Below are positions 16,244-25,469 of a stretch of 38,886 nt of DNA, piece after piece (position 1 is the stretch's first letter; every line of letters starts with the position of its first letter). The position numbers and the translations under genes were made by a program. This stretch comes from Candidatus Acidiferrum typicum (lineage in GTDB: Bacteria > Acidobacteriota > Terriglobia > Acidiferrales > UBA7541): the NCBI GenBank assembly GCA_002478115.1, contig DLMH01000119.1, positions 1 through 38,886 on the forward strand, in the 5' to 3' direction. The notes below the pieces were generated by a model that ran no database searches, was not told where the DNA came from, and saw only the letters and a program-made list of their open reading frames with translations.

Positions 16244-17897
16244 AGACAGATCGGGCCTATCGTACCTGTGGAAGAGTATTACGGGCAGCCTCAGTTCCAA
16301 GCTGCTCCTGCTGCTCGTTTCTTCGATGGCCCTCGTCTTCGGAGTGCTGGGCTACCTGAATATTCAGTTGCACCGTAAGCATCTGGAGCGTGATGCCCTC
16401 GCGGATGCCGCGCGCACCAGCAGCGTCATCAAGCGCAACACCTCCTACTACATGCTGCGCAATCAGCGCGACGGCCTCTATCACATCATCACCGAAATGG
16501 CCGATGAGCCCGGCATGGTCCGCATCCGCATCATTAACGATCAGGGCCGCATCAGCTTTTCCTCCGATACTTCGGAGATGTACAAGTACGTGGACCAGAG
16601 CATGAAGGCCCACGACGCCACCGTGCCCGGGGGCACGCTTCGCATTTCCGACGCCAAGCAGAGCTTCCGCACCTACCGGCTCCCCAATGGCGAGCGCGCG
16701 CTTGGCGTCATCGACCCCATTGAAAATGCTCCCGCCTGCAGCAATGCCGAATGCCACGCCCATCCCGCCGAGGTGAAGGTCCTTGGCGTCCTCGATACCA
16801 ACATCTCCCTGGCCAGCAGCGAACAGAACGTCGCCGAAAGCACCCGCCAGGTGCTGCTCTACACCATTCTCGCGGTCTTCGGCGTCGCTATCCTCAGTGT
16901 CGGCTTTGTGCGCCGCATGCTTCAGGGGCCGCTCACCGCCCTTACGGAAGGCACCAAGCGCATCGGTTCGGGCGACCTGGGCTACCAGATCAAGATCCCG
17001 TCGCACGGTGAACTAGAGGACCTAGCCACTTCCTTCAACACCATGAGCTCGCAGCTCCGGGCGGCTCACCAGGAAATCAACGCCTGGGCGCGAACTCTGG
17101 AAGCACGCGTGGAAGAGAAAACGCGCCAGCTCAAGGGCGCTCAGGACGAAATGTTGCGTGTGGAGCGCATGGCTTCCATCGGCAAGCTCGCCGCCGTCGT
17201 CGCCCACGAAATCAATAATCCGCTCGCCGGCATTCTCACCTACGCCAAATTGCTCAAGAAGCGTCTTTCTCGCGATGCTGCCACACAAATAGAAAACCAA
17301 AAAGAAAATATCGAAATGCTCGACCTCGTCGAAACCGAAAGCCGCCGCTGCGGCGAAATCGTCAAGAATCTCATGACCTTTGCGCGCCCCACCTCCTTGA
17401 GCAGCGAGCCAGCCGACTTGAACGCCGTCATTGATCGCTGCATCCGCCTTGTCCAGCACCAGTTGGAGCTGAAGAACATCGAACTCCACCTCAATCTTGC
17501 TCCGAATCTTCCAAACGTCCGCTGCGATCCCGGTCAAATCGAGCAAGTTATCCTGGCTCTCGTTATGAATGCCATTGACGCGCTTCCGAATGGCGGAAAC
17601 CTGACCCTGAACTCGCACCGGCTGCCGGGTACCGGCAACATCCAGATTGAAGTCCGGGACGACGGCGTCGGCATGCCTCCAGACGTCCTTGCAAATATGT
17701 TTGAACCCTTCTTTACGACCAAAGAGCACGGGCGCGGTCTTGGCCTCGGTCTGGCCATTAGCCGCAACATCGTGGATCGCCACGCCGGCAAAATCGAAGT
17801 GGCTTCAGAGCCTGGCCGTGGTACTTCCTTCACGATCACGCTGCCTGTGCATTCCAATGTCGTGTTGAACAATGGCTCCGCGGTTGTCGCGGGGTGA
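16230..17897 (+). CDS. Sensor histidine kinase with periplasmic CX4CH motif
   Basis: Membrane sensor of 555 residues. A first helix lies at about 23-45, the sensor part at about 46-205, a second helix at about 207-226, HAMP at about 228-280, then the dimerisation/phosphoacceptor domain with VVAHEINNPL (His326) and the ATPase domain with the N-box MNAIDALP, DDGVGMP and GRGLGLGLAI. In the sensor part the segment CSNAECH (Cys170, Cys175, His176) is a possible variant c-type haem attachment site, followed by KVLGVLD, as in other kinases with CxxCH-containing sensor domains. The ATG lies inside the end of the NrfD-like gene. The NtrC-type regulator begins 12 bases after the stop and is the expected phosphotransfer partner. 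Confidence 0.92.
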   Translation: MSNPEDRSGLSYLWKSITGSLSSKLLLLLVSSMALVFGVLGYLNIQLHRKHLERDALADAARTSSVIKRNTSYYMLRNQRDGLYHIITEMADEPGMVRIRIINDQGRISFSSDTSEMYKYVDQSMKAHDATVPGGTLRISDAKQSFRTYRLPNGERALGVIDPIENAPACSNAECHAHPAEVKVLGVLDTNISLASSEQNVAESTRQVLLYTILAVFGVAILSVGFVRRMLQGPLTALTEGTKRIGSGDLGYQIKIPSHGELEDLATSFNTMSSQLRAAHQEINAWARTLEARVEEKTRQLKGAQDEMLRVERMASIGKLAAVVAHEINNPLAGILTYAKLLKKRLSRDAATQIENQKENIEMLDLVETESRRCGEIVKNLMTFARPTSLSSEPADLNAVIDRCIRLVQHQLELKNIELHLNLAPNLPNVRCDPGQIEQVILALVMNAIDALPNGGNLTLNSHRLPGTGNIQIEVRDDGVGMPPDVLANMFEPFFTTKEHGRGLGLGLAISRNIVDRHAGKIEVASEPGRGTSFTITLPVHSNVVLNNGSAVVAG

Positions 17898-17909
17898 GGA
17901 GCAACTATT

Positions 17910-19262
17910 ATGGCCAAGAAGGCGAATTTGCTCGTTGTCGATGACGAACTAATTGTGCGCGACTCTCTCGATAAGTGGTTTCGCGAGGAAGGCTACGACG
18001 TCGCCGTGGCCGAGAGTGCCCAGGATGCCCTCACCAAAATGGCCGCGAAGCGCTTTGACTTGGCGCTCGTCGATATTAAGATGCCCGGCACCGATGGCGT
18101 CGAGCTGCAGCGCCGCATGCGCGAGATCGACCCTGAAATGCTCGTGATCATCATGACCGGCTACGCCAGCGTGGAGACCGCCATCGCAGCCCTCAAGAAT
18201 GGCGCCTACGATTATGTCTCCAAGCCCTTTGACCCGGACGACATCGCTCACAGTGTCCACAACGCCCTTTCCCACAAGCGTGCCGAACAGGAGAACGTCC
18301 GCCTGCGCGAAACCGTTGCTTCCGTGGTTCGTCCCCAGGAAATCGTCGGACAAAGCGCCGCGATGGTCCGCGTCTTTGAAGCCATCCAGACGGTTGGCCC
18401 CACCGACGCCACCGTTCTGATCACCGGCGAAAGCGGCACCGGCAAAGAACTCTGTGCCCGCGCGATCCATGCGGCCAGCCCCCGCCACTACAATCCGCTC
18501 GTGGTGATCCATTGCGGCGCTCTGGCCGAAACGCTCCTCGAAAGCGAGCTTTTCGGCCATGAAAAAGGCGCGTTTACCGGTGCTCAGTACCGCAAGAAGG
18601 GCAGCTTTGAAGTTGCTGAAGGCGGCTCCGTCTTCCTCGATGAGATCGGCGACATCAGCTTGAAGACCCAGACCGATCTATTGCGTGTTCTCCAGGAACG
18701 CGAAATCACCCGCGTCGGCAGCACGCATCCCATCCAGGTTGACTTCCGCTGCATCGCGGCCACCAACAAGAAACTCGATCAGCTCATCGAAGAAGGCCGC
18801 TTCCGCCCCGATCTCTTCTACCGTCTGAATGTCTTTCAGATCCAACTGCCGGCGTTGCGCGATCGCAAAGGCGACATCCCGATTCTGGTTGAACACTTTG
18901 TCCGCAAGTTTTCCGCATCCATGAACAAGCGCATCAATCGTGTCTCGCCGGCCGCCATGGCCCTCCTGGACCGTTACCAGTGGCCCGGCAACGTCCGCGA
19001 ACTTGAAAATGCTGTCGAACGCGCCATGGTTGTCGCGCAGGAGCCTGAAATTCGCGAAGAAGACCTCGCTTTGCGCCTGCCCCTCGCCGAACATCAGCCC
19101 CGTACTCTGGAAGACATCGAGCGCGCCCACATCCTCGCCGTTCTCGAAGATTGCAAGGGCAACCAGACCATCGCCGCCGAAATCCTCGATATCGATCGCG
19201 TCACCTTGCACAACAAGCTCAAGAAGTATGGTTGGAAGCGGGTCACTGCGGACGCCCTGTGA
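17910..19262 (+). CDS. NtrC-family sigma-54-dependent response regulator
   Basis: A transcription activator of 450 residues with three domains. The receiver domain has the phosphoacceptor Asp55 in [10 protein letters not shown] and the acidic pair DD at 11-12. The AAA+ domain has Walker A GESGTGKE (173-180), the sigma-54-contacting GAFTGA (220-225) and Walker [10 protein letters not shown] Fis-type helix-turn-helix lies at about 405-445. It is encoded directly after the histidine kinase, so phosphorylation by that kinase is likely. Likely targets are the sigma-54-type promoter at 13120 and possibly the one at 32981, both inference. All catalytic residues look intact. Its last codon overlaps the GTG of the archaemetzincin gene. 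Confidence 0.95.
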   Translation: MAKKANLLVVDDELIVRDSLDKWFREEGYDVAVAESAQDALTKMAAKRFDLALVDIKMPGTDGVELQRRMREIDPEMLVIIMTGYASVETAIAALKNGAYDYVSKPFDPDDIAHSVHNALSHKRAEQENVRLRETVASVVRPQEIVGQSAAMVRVFEAIQTVGPTDATVLITGESGTGKELCARAIHAASPRHYNPLVVIHCGALAETLLESELFGHEKGAFTGAQYRKKGSFEVAEGGSVFLDEIGDISLKTQTDLLRVLQEREITRVGSTHPIQVDFRCIAATNKKLDQLIEEGRFRPDLFYRLNVFQIQLPALRDRKGDIPILVEHFVRKFSASMNKRINRVSPAAMALLDRYQWPGNVRELENAVERAMVVAQEPEIREEDLALRLPLAEHQPRTLEDIERAHILAVLEDCKGNQTIAAEILDIDRVTLHNKLKKYGWKRVTADAL

Positions 19263-19807
19263 ACCTCATTCAGCTACTCCCGTTCGGCCCCGCCGCCGTG
19301 GAGACGCTGTCGGAACTTCGCGCGGGACTCGAGCGCGAATTCGCTGTTCCCTGCGAAATTCTTCCGCCGGAGCCGGAACCCGCCTTTGCTTTCAATCTCA
19401 CCCGGCAACAGTTCTCTTCGACCGAAATCCTGGCCGCCATGCTGAAGCGCAACACTCCCGCGAAGTGGCGCCTCCTCGGCGTTACCCCTCTGGACCTCTA
19501 CATCCCTATCCTCACTTTTGTTTTTGGGGAAGCCCAATTACCCGGCACCTGCGCGGTAGTTTCCTCTCATCGCCTGAGCCAGGAATTTTATGGCTTGCCT
19601 GCGGATCCCAAACTGCAGCACGAGCGTCTCCTCAAGGAAGCCGTCCACGAACTCGGCCATACCCTCAACATTTCGCACTGTGAAGACTACCAGTGCGCCA
19701 TGGCTCCTTCTCACGGTGTGGAATGGATTGACCTGAAAACCAGCCGCTTCTGCGGCACTTGCCGCACTCTTGTCCCCGCCCGCAGCATGCTCAACGCTTC
19801 CAGATAA
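19259..19807 (+). CDS. amzA: Archaemetzincin-family zinc metalloprotease
   Basis: A 182-residue member of the archaemetzincins, small cytosolic metzincin-like proteases common in archaea, scattered in bacteria and of unknown substrate. The signature is clear: HELGHTLNISHC with His130, Glu131, His134 and His140, then Cys141, Cys146 and CAM, then CGTC (Cys165, Cys168) for a second zinc. The family usually has Gly three residues after the second histidine; here it is Asn137. The start is a GTG at 19259 whose last bases form GTGA with the stop of the regulator gene, a 4-base overlap that indicates translational coupling. An alternative start inside the regulator gene gives a basic, non-native N-terminus. 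Its link to a sigma-54 regulator suggests a role in the same response. Confidence 0.9.
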   Translation: MNLIQLLPFGPAAVETLSELRAGLEREFAVPCEILPPEPEPAFAFNLTRQQFSSTEILAAMLKRNTPAKWRLLGVTPLDLYIPILTFVFGEAQLPGTCAVVSSHRLSQEFYGLPADPKLQHERLLKEAVHELGHTLNISHCEDYQCAMAPSHGVEWIDLKTSRFCGTCRTLVPARSMLNASR

Positions 19808-19852
19808 CGGCTCGCAGCAAACCACTCCGTCGAACCGGCTCTCACCCGCAGC

Positions 19853-22800
19853 TCAGGCGGCAACTTCTTTCACGTTCTTGCGCGGCACGATCTTCCGCAC
19901 CACCACGTACAGCATCGGAATGAACAGCAAATTCAGCGTCGTCGCCGCGATCATTCCTCCGAAGACCGTTGTGCCTACCGAAACACGCCCCGCCGCGCCG
20001 GCGCCTTCCGCAATCACCAGCGGCACAACGCCGAGAATGAAGGCCATGGAAGTCATCAGGATAGGCCGCAGCCGGATGCGCGCCGCTTCCACAGCCGCGT
20101 CCAGTGTCGAGAGGCCCTTCTCCTGCAACTGCTCCGCAAATTCCACGATTAGAATGGCATTTTTGCTCGCCAGTCCAATCAACATCACCAGCCCGATCTG
20201 GCAGTACACGTCATTCGTCAGGCCGCGTGTCCATAAGCCGCCAAGTGCTCCCAGGAGGGCGCCCGGAACGCCGAGAAGCACGATGAACGGCAGCACGTAG
20301 CTTTCATATTGTGCCGCGAGTGTCAGGTACACGAAGACCAGCCCCAGCCCGAATAAGATCGCCGCTTTTCCCCCGGATTCGATTTCCTCCAGCGACAACC
20401 CGCTCCATTCATACTTCATGCCCTGAGGAAGTACTTTTCTGGAAAGCTCGGCCATGGCCGCAATGCCCGCACCGGAGCTGAGTCCCGCTGCCGCCGACCC
20501 GTCAATTTCCGCCGAACGGAACAGGTTGAAGTGCGAAATCACCTGCGGATTGGTTGTCTGTTCGATTTGCACCACATTGTCCAGCGGAACCATCTTGCCG
20601 GTGTTGGATTTGAGGTAGTACGTGCGAATGTCCTTCGCGTCCGAACGAAACTGCTGATCCGCCTGCAGATAAACGCGATAAGAGCGATTGTTGAAATCGA
20701 AATCGTTCACGTACACCGAACCCATGAACACCTGAAGCGCATCGGTAATCTGGCTCAGCGGCACTTGCAGGCTCTTGGCCTTTTCGCGGTCAATTCTTAC
20801 AAGGTATTGCGGGTCGTTGGCGGTGAAGCTGGTAAACAGCCCCGTGACCTTTCCGCTCTTATTGCCTTCGGCCACCAGTTGATTGGCGGTGTTTGCGATG
20901 GTCTGCAGGGAATTGCGTCCCAGGTCCTCCAGTTGATAAGCGAAACCGCCGAACGTTCCCAGGCCTTGCACCGCGGGCGGATTGAAGGGCACGATGATTC
21001 CGCCCGGTATGCCCAGCAGCGGGCCGCGGACTTTGTTCAGGATGGCGAAGGACGTGTGTTCTTTACCCTTGCGCTCGCGGAATGCTTTCAGATTTACGAA
21101 GATGATCGCTTTATTGGGAGCGTTGCCGGAAAAGCCAAACCCCACCACAGTGAATGCGCCGTCAATTTCGGGCACATGGGAAAGCAGATCCTCAGCTTTG
21201 GCACAGACGTCACGCGTGTATTGCAAGGAAGCGCCCTGAGGTGTTTGGACCGCCACCATGAGATAACCCTGATCATCCTCCGGAAGAAATCCCTGAGGAA
21301 TTGTCCGGTAGAGCCAGAAGGCCAGGGCCAGGGTTGCGGCGAATGCCAGGAGGGAAACGTAGCGCAGCCGCAGCACCCCATGAAGCGTCGCCGTATAGAG
21401 CCGCGAGCCGGCGTCAAAGAGCTTATTGAACCAAACGAAGAAGATGCTTTGCGCTCGCTCGCGATGATGTCCCAGGAAGATCGCGGAAAGGGCGGGAGTG
21501 AGGGTGAGGGCATTGAACGCCGAGATGGAAACGGAAAACGCGATGGTCAGCGCGAATTGCCGGAACAGAATGCCCGTTGTTCCCGGGAACAATGCCACGG
21601 GAATGAAGACGGACACGAGCACCAGCGAAGTTGCCATCACCGCGCCGGCCACCTCTTTCATCGCCACGCTCGCGGCATTGTGCGGCTCCGTGATGCCCTC
21701 CAAGATGTGCCGCTCCACGTTTTCGATAACCACGATCGCGTCGTCCACCACCAGGCCAGTGGCCAGGGTGATGCCGAACAGTGTCAGTGTGTTGATGGAA
21801 AAACCAAGCACCTTTACGAAGATAAAGGTGCCGATCAGCGATACGGGAATCGTGACCGCGGGAATGATCGTGCTCCGCCATTCCTGGAGGAACAGGTACA
21901 TCACCAGCAGCACCAGCAGGATGGCCTCGAGCAGCGTGATCAGCACATCGCGGATGGATTCGCCAATCACTGTCGTTGTGTCGAAGGCCACGGCGGATTT
22001 CAAGCCTGGAGGAAAGCTCTTCGAGAGTTCATCGAGTTCGGCCTTGGCCGCGCGGTCCACGTCCAGCGCGTTCGCACCCGGCAATTGCGTGACGCCGATG
22101 CCCACGGCGTCGTGGCCGTTGAAACGCAACAGCGAACCGTAATCTTCCGCGCCCAATTCCGCCCGGCCCACGTCTTTCACGCGCACCAGCGTGCCGTCCG
22201 TCCCGGTTTTCAAAATGATATTTTCAAATTCGGAGGCTTCGGTGAGGCGTCCAATGGCGCGCACGCTGATCTGATAGGCCTGGCCGTTTTCCGTCGGGGG
22301 CTGTCCCACTTGCCCCGCCGCGACCTGCACGTTCTGCTCTTCGAGCGCGTTCACGACATCCGTGGCCGTCAAGCCACGCTCGGCCAGGCGCGCCGGGTCC
22401 AGCCACAGCCGCATGGCATATTTTCGCTCGCCAAAAATGAAGACGTCGCCGACACCTTTGACGCGCTTCATCGCGTCGCGCACATAGACGTCCAGGTAGT
22501 TGCTCATGAACAGGCTGTCATACTGCCCGTTCAGCGAATACACTCCCGCGCCAAAGACAAACCCCGAAGACTGTTTCGTAATGATGATGCCGGTATTTTT
22601 TACGGCGTTTGGCAGACGGCCTTGTGCCTGGCTGACGCGGTTCTGGACGTCCACGGAGGCCAGGTCCACGTCGCGCGTCACGTCGAAGGTCACGGTGATC
22701 TGGCTGGTGCCGTCATTCCCGCTGGTGGAAGTGATGTACTTCATCCCGGGACTGCCGTTGATGGCTTGTTCCAAGGGGATGGTCACGGCGGATTCCACGG

Positions 22801-22969
22801 CTTGCGCGTTGGCACCGATATAGTTGCTGCTAACGACGACTTGCGGGGGCGCCAGATTTGGAAATTGGGCAACCGGAAGATTGGGAAGCGAGATGGCCCC
22901 GCCGAGAATAATCAGCAGCGCACAAACGGTGGCGAATACGGGACGCCGGATGAAGAAATCAACAAACAA
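19853..22969 (-). CDS. RND efflux permease, HAE1 (AcrB/MexB) family
   Basis: Proton-driven inner-membrane exporter for hydrophobic and amphiphilic compounds. The 1038 residues have the twofold RND layout: a first helix (FFIRRPVFATVCALLIILGG), a large periplasmic loop, helices 2-7, a second loop and the last helix group. The proton-relay acidic pair is in GLVVDDAIVVIENVER (about residues 405-415) and the matching lysine in GLASKNAILIVEFAEQ (about 935). Ends PRKNVKEVAA. The start MFVDFFIRRP is typical. It lies downstream of its adaptor gene on the same strand with a 55-base gap. No outer-membrane channel gene is in the window, so the pump must use one encoded elsewhere. Substrates cannot be told from sequence. 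Confidence 0.95.
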   Translation of the reverse strand: MFVDFFIRRPVFATVCALLIILGGAISLPNLPVAQFPNLAPPQVVVSSNYIGANAQAVESAVTIPLEQAINGSPGMKYITSTSGNDGTSQITVTFDVTRDVDLASVDVQNRVSQAQGRLPNAVKNTGIIITKQSSGFVFGAGVYSLNGQYDSLFMSNYLDVYVRDAMKRVKGVGDVFIFGERKYAMRLWLDPARLAERGLTATDVVNALEEQNVQVAAGQVGQPPTENGQAYQISVRAIGRLTEASEFENIILKTGTDGTLVRVKDVGRAELGAEDYGSLLRFNGHDAVGIGVTQLPGANALDVDRAAKAELDELSKSFPPGLKSAVAFDTTTVIGESIRDVLITLLEAILLVLLVMYLFLQEWRSTIIPAVTIPVSLIGTFIFVKVLGFSINTLTLFGITLATGLVVDDAIVVIENVERHILEGITEPHNAASVAMKEVAGAVMATSLVLVSVFIPVALFPGTTGILFRQFALTIAFSVSISAFNALTLTPALSAIFLGHHRERAQSIFFVWFNKLFDAGSRLYTATLHGVLRLRYVSLLAFAATLALAFWLYRTIPQGFLPEDDQGYLMVAVQTPQGASLQYTRDVCAKAEDLLSHVPEIDGAFTVVGFGFSGNAPNKAIIFVNLKAFRERKGKEHTSFAILNKVRGPLLGIPGGIIVPFNPPAVQGLGTFGGFAYQLEDLGRNSLQTIANTANQLVAEGNKSGKVTGLFTSFTANDPQYLVRIDREKAKSLQVPLSQITDALQVFMGSVYVNDFDFNNRSYRVYLQADQQFRSDAKDIRTYYLKSNTGKMVPLDNVVQIEQTTNPQVISHFNLFRSAEIDGSAAAGLSSGAGIAAMAELSRKVLPQGMKYEWSGLSLEEIESGGKAAILFGLGLVFVYLTLAAQYESYVLPFIVLLGVPGALLGALGGLWTRGLTNDVYCQIGLVMLIGLASKNAILIVEFAEQLQEKGLSTLDAAVEAARIRLRPILMTSMAFILGVVPLVIAEGAGAAGRVSVGTTVFGGMIAATTLNLLFIPMLYVVVRKIVPRKNVKEVAA

Positions 22970-23024
22970 CGGTCTGCTCCGCCTTTCTTCTCAACCATGC
23001 TGATTTTTGCGATTTTCCAGGGAG

Positions 23025-24218
23025 CTAGCGGCCTTTTGTTCCCGGCGATGCTTCGCTGCCCGCCTCTTTGCCGCCCCCCTGCAATAACTCCGTGACCGGC
23101 GCTCCGTCCTGCAGGAATTGCGTGCCGGACACGATCACGTGATCCCCCGGCTTCAGGCCTTCCAGCACGGGGTAGCTATTTCCGGTGATTTCCCCCAGTT
23201 TCAGCAATCGCTGGCGTGCCACCGTCCCTTTTTCTTCCTTCATGGCCACGAATGCAAAGAACTGTCCATTAATCCGTTGCACCGCCAATACCGGCACCAC
23301 CGGCTCTTCCCGATTTCCCCAAGTAATCCTGGCCCGCACCTGCTGGGCAATGCGCAAGTTTGCTTTCGCGTTGCCCACTGCCGCCTTGGCCAGCACGGTC
23401 TGCGTATCGGGATCGACTTGCGGCGAAACGAAGGTGACTTCTGTCTCTGTTCGCACTGCTCCGCTCTCATCCAACAGTTTCACCGGCAGGCCCAGCCGCA
23501 GCTCCTTCGCCCGCGAAGCCGGCACATACAAATACGCCTCCAACGCCCCCGGTTCATCCACCGTCGTAAGCAGCGTCGAGACCGTCACGCGGTCACCGAC
23601 GCGGACGGGAATATCCCCCACGATGCCGTCCATCGGCGCACTCACCCGGTAATAGCGCAGCTCCACTCTCTGTTGCTGTACCTGCTGTTCCAGGGATTTT
23701 AGTTGCGCCACCGCGGAGTCGTAATTCGTTTGCGCGTTGTCAAAATCCATCTTGCTGATGACCCCGGCTTCCAACAGCTTCTGCGCCCGCCCCAGGTTCA
23801 CCTTCGCCAGCTTTACCGCGGCTTCCTGCGAAGCGCGCGCCGCATCCTGGCTGCTGACCGTGGCCTCCTGCTTCATCGGGTCAATCTGCAGAAGCGCGTC
23901 TCCCGTCTTCACGCGATCGCCCGATTTCACGTCAATGCTCGTGACATGCCCCTCTACCTGCGGGTTTATCGTTGCCGAGTGCCGCGATTTCAGGATCGCC
24001 AGGTATTCCGTCGTGTCCGCGATCTTTTCCGGCACGACAGGCAGAACCTGCACGGGCATTGCTGGCGGAGCTCCGCCTGCCGCGTCACCGGCGCTCGACT
24101 TCTGCCCGCATCCGTTCAAAAGCGCGCAGACCAGCAGCGCCCCGGCCAGAGTATTCACCCCAGACCATGGCCTTCTGCCGCCCGAAGCGGTCAACTGTCG
24201 TAGGACGAGTGTGCGCAT
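23025..24218 (-). CDS. RND efflux periplasmic adaptor lipoprotein (AcrA/MexA-like)
   Basis: The membrane-fusion subunit that joins the RND permease to an outer-membrane channel. A lipoprotein signal peptide ends at LLNGC with Cys37 as the lipidated residue. It is followed by the first barrel/lipoyl half (INPQVEGHVTSIDVKSGDRVKTGDALLQID), a helical hairpin rich in Ala, Gln and Lys (about 110-180), the second lipoyl half (YRVSAPMDGIVGDIPVRVGDRV) and beta-barrel domains. The 397-residue length is normal. Upstream, reading toward the gene, TACTATAAG near 24230-24240 may be a -10 element. It is the first gene of the pump operon. No regulator gene such as a TetR is adjacent. Confidence 0.93.
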   Translation of the reverse strand: MRTLVLRQLTASGGRRPWSGVNTLAGALLVCALLNGCGQKSSAGDAAGGAPPAMPVQVLPVVPEKIADTTEYLAILKSRHSATINPQVEGHVTSIDVKSGDRVKTGDALLQIDPMKQEATVSSQDAARASQEAAVKLAKVNLGRAQKLLEAGVISKMDFDNAQTNYDSAVAQLKSLEQQVQQQRVELRYYRVSAPMDGIVGDIPVRVGDRVTVSTLLTTVDEPGALEAYLYVPASRAKELRLGLPVKLLDESGAVRTETEVTFVSPQVDPDTQTVLAKAAVGNAKANLRIAQQVRARITWGNREEPVVPVLAVQRINGQFFAFVAMKEEKGTVARQRLLKLGEITGNSYPVLEGLKPGDHVIVSGTQFLQDGAPVTELLQGGGKEAGSEASPGTKGR

Positions 24219-24325
24219 GGGTTTAAGAACCCCTTATAGTACGACAACCGAAGCTGAATCTGCATCGGAAAATACAAATCAACCATTAGACGCAGCTACG
24301 CGCCTTACGGGTAGAGGAGGGAACT

Positions 24326-25441
24326 TCAGTACATATCGCTGGCATCGATCTTTTTACCGCTCAAGCCCAGTTGCAGAACTTCGATGTCTTCCGGACGGTC
24401 AAATATTTTGCCGGGGAACAGCCGCTTGATAATCACGCGCAGACCGCCAAACGCGATTCCCACGCCGGTAGCGAACCCTAGAAATAACCCGGTGAACAGG
24501 AAAATCTTCACCATTATCACCACCATCGGCGGGTCCGTTGCCGTGTGGCGGGGCTCATTCCAGGTCACGTCCGTCTCGTAATTCACCTCATCCCGAATGG
24601 CTTGGGCGTGCATCGCCGACGTGGGCTCGAACACCAGTGACAGCAGGGAAGCCTTGCGCTCCACCGTCACTCCGGCCTGCTTGGCGGCGGCAGAGAGCGT
24701 CTGTTCCAAGTGGTGCAGGTGCTGTTCGGCCAGTTGCGGCGTGGGATATTCCAGCAGCAGAAGCACTCCGCTGCCATACTCCCCTTGGTACCTGGCCAGC
24801 ATCGCTTCCACGCCCGACTGAAAGCCCACATGGTCCGCCAAATCAGCGTATGCTCGCTGACCCAGCGAAGCCATTGCCGCGCGGAATCCCACCGGTCCCA
24901 ATGCGTATCTCTCTGTGCCGAACACCCGCCATTTCACCGGCAAGTAGCTCTTCAAGGGTGGAAACGGCGTCTTATCCGCTTTGGCCGCGAGCGCGTTCCG
25001 GAGCGTTCGCAAGTCTTCCAGCGGTATTTCCATGGAGGAGGACATCCCTTGCATCACGAGGTTGCCGATCAAAAACAATCCGGCGCCACTCGCGATCGTA
25101 TCTTCCACGGTGCCAGGCTTGCTCACCCGGGGATCGAGCAAAGCCGTGTGTAGCTCGTAGGCACCGCTGGGGTCACCAAGCACCCAAAGACGAACAGACC
25201 AGCTCTGATCGCCATTCTTGTAAGCGCGATTCTCGACTCGGACCAGCCCGGCTTCGTGAAGGATGTGTCCATCCAGGCTGGAGCTGATCCAGTCGGCAGG
25301 AAGTTCTTTGAGGCTGTAGTTCTTCGCGGGCCCATCTGCTAGCCACGGACCAATCTGGTCCGGCAACAGCGCAGGCTCCGCCGCGGCTCCCGCCGAAGCG
25401 AGCAAGCCCAGCAATATCAGTGCGTAGAATATCCTCCGCAT
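24326..25441 (-). CDS. Exported DUF6599-like protein with C-terminal membrane helix
   Basis: A 371-residue protein with a cleavable-type signal peptide (about 1-21, ending in ALA-like ASAGAAAEP) and a single hydrophobic helix near the C-terminus (about 307-333, MVKIFLFTGLFLGFATGVGIAFGG), followed by a short basic tail. The middle part, with SWSVRLWVLGDPSGAYELHT, FLIGNLVMQ and LLLLEYPTPQLAEQHL, resembles the DUF6599 family found mainly in Acidobacteriota; this match is from memory of the family and not certain. Most of the chain should lie in the periplasm. It is encoded just downstream of the amidase gene and on the same strand, 28 bases away, so cotranscription with cell-envelope genes is plausible. 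Function unknown. Confidence 0.75.
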   Translation of the reverse strand: MRRIFYALILLGLLASAGAAAEPALLPDQIGPWLADGPAKNYSLKELPADWISSSLDGHILHEAGLVRVENRAYKNGDQSWSVRLWVLGDPSGAYELHTALLDPRVSKPGTVEDTIASGAGLFLIGNLVMQGMSSSMEIPLEDLRTLRNALAAKADKTPFPPLKSYLPVKWRVFGTERYALGPVGFRAAMASLGQRAYADLADHVGFQSGVEAMLARYQGEYGSGVLLLLEYPTPQLAEQHLHHLEQTLSAAAKQAGVTVERKASLLSLVFEPTSAMHAQAIRDEVNYETDVTWNEPRHTATDPPMVVIMVKIFLFTGLFLGFATGVGIAFGGLRVIIKRLFPGKIFDRPEDIEVLQLGLSGKKIDASDMY

Positions 25442-25469
25442 GACAACCTATCCTTTAGATGCCACTAGG

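Noticed and set aside
20531..23095. Long open frame (854 codons) on the plus strand
   Set aside because: It is antisense to the RND permease gene, which has complete family motifs. The translation is rich in Arg, His, Gln and Glu with no domain.
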